Positions 62,317 through 64,000 of a DNA stretch of 64,000 nt are shown in pieces (positions within the stretch are counted from its first letter, which is position 1; the number at the start of each line of letters is the position of its first letter). The position numbers and the translations under genes were made by a program. Source of the stretch: Paenibacillus oceani (lineage in GTDB: Bacteria; Bacillota; Bacilli; Paenibacillales; NBRC-103111); the NCBI RefSeq assembly GCF_014705615.1, contig NZ_JACXJA010000006.1:248001-312000 (forward strand), read 5' to 3'. Below the pieces are notes generated by a model. That model was not told the DNA's origin, ran no database searches, and saw only the letters and a program-made list of their open reading frames with translations.

Positions 62317-63972
62317 TTATTCTCGGATTGTCGATAGGGATACTACGCGCTCCATTCCCGGTTCAAGGGGCAGCGTCAGCACCGCTACCGCTTCGGCCAG
62401 GTGAGCGGCACCGTCGGCAGCGTAAGGGTTGAACGGATAGGACGGCCAGTCAAGCCGGTAAGGCCCTTCGAGCTCGAGCAGCCACGACCCGTGGCGCAAG
62501 CTATGACCGCCCCGCTCTCCGGTCAGCTCCAAAGCTTGGTCGGTCAGCCTGATTTCCGCGCCGTCACCGCCTCTCAGCGGCTGATGGAGGTGCAGTTGGA
62601 GCGGGATATGGACGACCGCCGAGTCCGCTTCGTCCAGATCGGCGGCGAACGCAAGCTGAACGGACTTCTGCGTCAACGTCTGCAGCCTTACGGTCAGCGT
62701 GCGCGGTCCGTAAACCAGCTTCGCCTCGCTCCTGTCCAGATCGACTTGTCCGGCATCCGGGACATAGTAATGCCCGCCGTCCGCCGTCTTCAGCTCGAAC
62801 GTGCTCCATTCCGGTTGTTCCTTGGAGTTGCCGCCTCCCACGATCAAGCCCGCCTGCTCCTGCCAGACGCCGATGAAGCTTTGCCGGTCTTGTCCCCAGC
62901 GGGATTCCACTTTCTCGGCGGTGAAGGCGCTGAGTACAACATACCAGCCATTCCGCTTCACCATCATCGAGCGGGCCAGTTCTTCAGCAGCCGCAGGCTG
63001 TTCGAACAAGCTCGGTTGCTCGCCTGTCTCAGGTTCTACGTTCCAATGCTGCAGCAGATCAGCCAGATGGGCTCCCTTCCAGCGGATACCTCTTTGAATC
63101 GCAAGCCGGATCAAGCTTCTCGCATACCCCTCTCCGCAAGGCACGAGCGTAAAACCGACGAGCCCCATCGGACTCGGGTGGGCGTCATACTTCGTTCTCC
63201 CGTCCACCGTCTCGACTCTCGAGCCGTCGGGATACGTAAACCGTTCATGGAAGCGGAGCGCCTTTTCCAGAGCCGGCAGCACGTCGAGCCGTCCGCCGTG
63301 GCGATGGTACAAGCCGAGTGCGTGAATGTAGACAAGGTTGTACAGCGTCGTCGGTCCGTGATGCTCGGGCCAGAAGCCGTCTTCGTGCTGTTCGTTCAGC
63401 GTCAGCCGGATCATCTGCTCTCCCGTCTGCTTCCAATCCGGTCGAGCGAACAGTAACGCCGCGCGGTGCAGCGCCATCGCGTTCCATGCCGGAATATTGT
63501 GCACGACCTGCCGGGCGGGATCGGCCGCCTGACGGGCGAGCAGCTCGCGCAGTTCGCGGTCGATGCCTTCGTAAGCGAGCAGCAGCCCTTCCTTCCAGCG
63601 GGCTTGGCGCGGCTCGTCCAGATCGGATTCGATCATCCGATACGTTTCCAGCCAGTGGTACATCGACCACGGCATATAGATGGGCCCCCACTTTGAGCCG
63701 TCTACTTTGACGAATTCAACCTTGCCGTCGGGATATTGAAAATCCCTGAGCGCGTCGCCGGTCCGGCCGATTTTCTCCAGCAGTCCGGCGTCCCGGTACA
63801 GCCGGTTGCCCGAATAACCGGTCTTGTACAAGTAAGCCATGCCCAGCATGATGTCCTGGTTCGTAACCGCCCAGCCCTCGCCTTCCATAAATCGGCCCGT
63901 GGTCGGGTCGAACTTCGGAAACTCGTCGAGGATGTTTCCGGCAAACCAGTAGGACACGGCGGCAGACGTCAT
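62317..63972 (-). CDS. Alpha/alpha-barrel polysaccharide-degrading protein
   Basis: 551 residues from ATG 63972 (GGGGGAAG upstream); the frame is open to the window edge, so a longer N-terminus is possible. Residues 1-320 are helical repeats with aromatic residues (WAVTNQDIMLGMAYLYKTGY, MYHWLETYRMIESDL, HNIPAWNAMALHRAALLF), an alpha/alpha toroid as in GH88/GH105 hydrolases and alginate or heparinoid lyases. The rest is beta-sandwich. No signal peptide, so it acts on imported oligosaccharide. I cannot fix the family or catalytic residues. Confidence 0.65.
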   Translation of the reverse strand: MTSAAVSYWFAGNILDEFPKFDPTTGRFMEGEGWAVTNQDIMLGMAYLYKTGYSGNRLYRDAGLLEKIGRTGDALRDFQYPDGKVEFVKVDGSKWGPIYMPWSMYHWLETYRMIESDLDEPRQARWKEGLLLAYEGIDRELRELLARQAADPARQVVHNIPAWNAMALHRAALLFARPDWKQTGEQMIRLTLNEQHEDGFWPEHHGPTTLYNLVYIHALGLYHRHGGRLDVLPALEKALRFHERFTYPDGSRVETVDGRTKYDAHPSPMGLVGFTLVPCGEGYARSLIRLAIQRGIRWKGAHLADLLQHWNVEPETGEQPSLFEQPAAAEELARSMMVKRNGWYVVLSAFTAEKVESRWGQDRQSFIGVWQEQAGLIVGGGNSKEQPEWSTFELKTADGGHYYVPDAGQVDLDRSEAKLVYGPRTLTVRLQTLTQKSVQLAFAADLDEADSAVVHIPLQLHLHQPLRGGDGAEIRLTDQALELTGERGGHSLRHGSWLLELEGPYRLDWPSYPFNPYAADGAAHLAEAVAVLTLPLEPGMERVVSLSTIRE

Positions 63973-64000
63973 CCGAACTTCCCCCGCTCCCGTCTGTCGG

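Noticed and set aside
1-64000. tRNA or rRNA genes, including a tRNA attachment site for the prophage
   Set aside because: No cloverleaf or rRNA-like stretch was recognised; the prophage end lies in a protein gene.

Overview
The window comes from a spore-forming Gram-positive chromosome, most likely a Paenibacillaceae member (Paenibacillus or a close relative). The evidence is the visibly GC-rich coding DNA, sporulation genes (ylbJ, yunB, and a SpoVT homologue on the prophage), yycC, yutD and lipA in Bacillus-like order, and several sugar ABC transporters controlled by AraC-type regulators. No rRNA, tRNA or CRISPR array was seen. All family names come from motif recognition by eye; no database search was run.

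1-18.2 kb is one end of an integrated temperate prophage. The early operon runs leftward off the window edge: Cro, excisionase, several small proteins, a Mom-like acetyltransferase-fold protein, a SpoVT homologue, a DUF2800 Fe-S nuclease, DUF2815, MazG, DNA polymerase A, a lone DndC-like PAPS-reductase-family protein, a VapE primase-helicase, VRR-NUC, an SNF2 helicase, DUF3310 and an ArpU-like regulator cut by the edge. Rightward lie an ImmR-type repressor, an ImmA protease and a tyrosine integrase with a LexA box just upstream. The switch region holds five operator-like sites and two face-to-face promoters. Two small AT-rich genes point against the early operon. Four genes under 60 codons are added here (13203, 14161, 15250 and, outside the phage, 35591).

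18.1-25.1 kb is host DNA: a gene abutting the prophage end, a zinc-ribbon gene and its broken duplicate, a chemoreceptor, oligoendopeptidase F, yycC and a diguanylate cyclase. 25.2-34.1 kb is a carbohydrate locus with two solute-binding lipoproteins, a membrane-bound AraC regulator, a secreted beta-helix-type protein and a TIM-barrel glycosidase-like protein, but no permeases.

34.3-53.4 kb is housekeeping: DUF2225, truncated haemoglobin, a 31-residue peptide, YlbJ, NAD kinase preceded by three 41-bp repeats, AhpD-like and OsmC proteins, a second chemoreceptor, a membrane-fusion lipoprotein, yutD, lipA, the nickel-pincer cofactor genes larE-larB-larC, an M23 peptidase, yunB and DUF445. LarC is split: its N-terminal half ends in a 77-residue tail with 40 His, and its C-terminal half is a separate gene on the opposite strand with its own promoter.

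53.5-64 kb is a second carbohydrate locus: an FAD oxidoreductase divergent from an AraC regulator, then a leftward operon of an alpha/alpha-barrel polysaccharide-degrading protein, two permeases and two paralogous binding proteins. No ATPase is encoded; such importers commonly share an MsmX-like ATPase.
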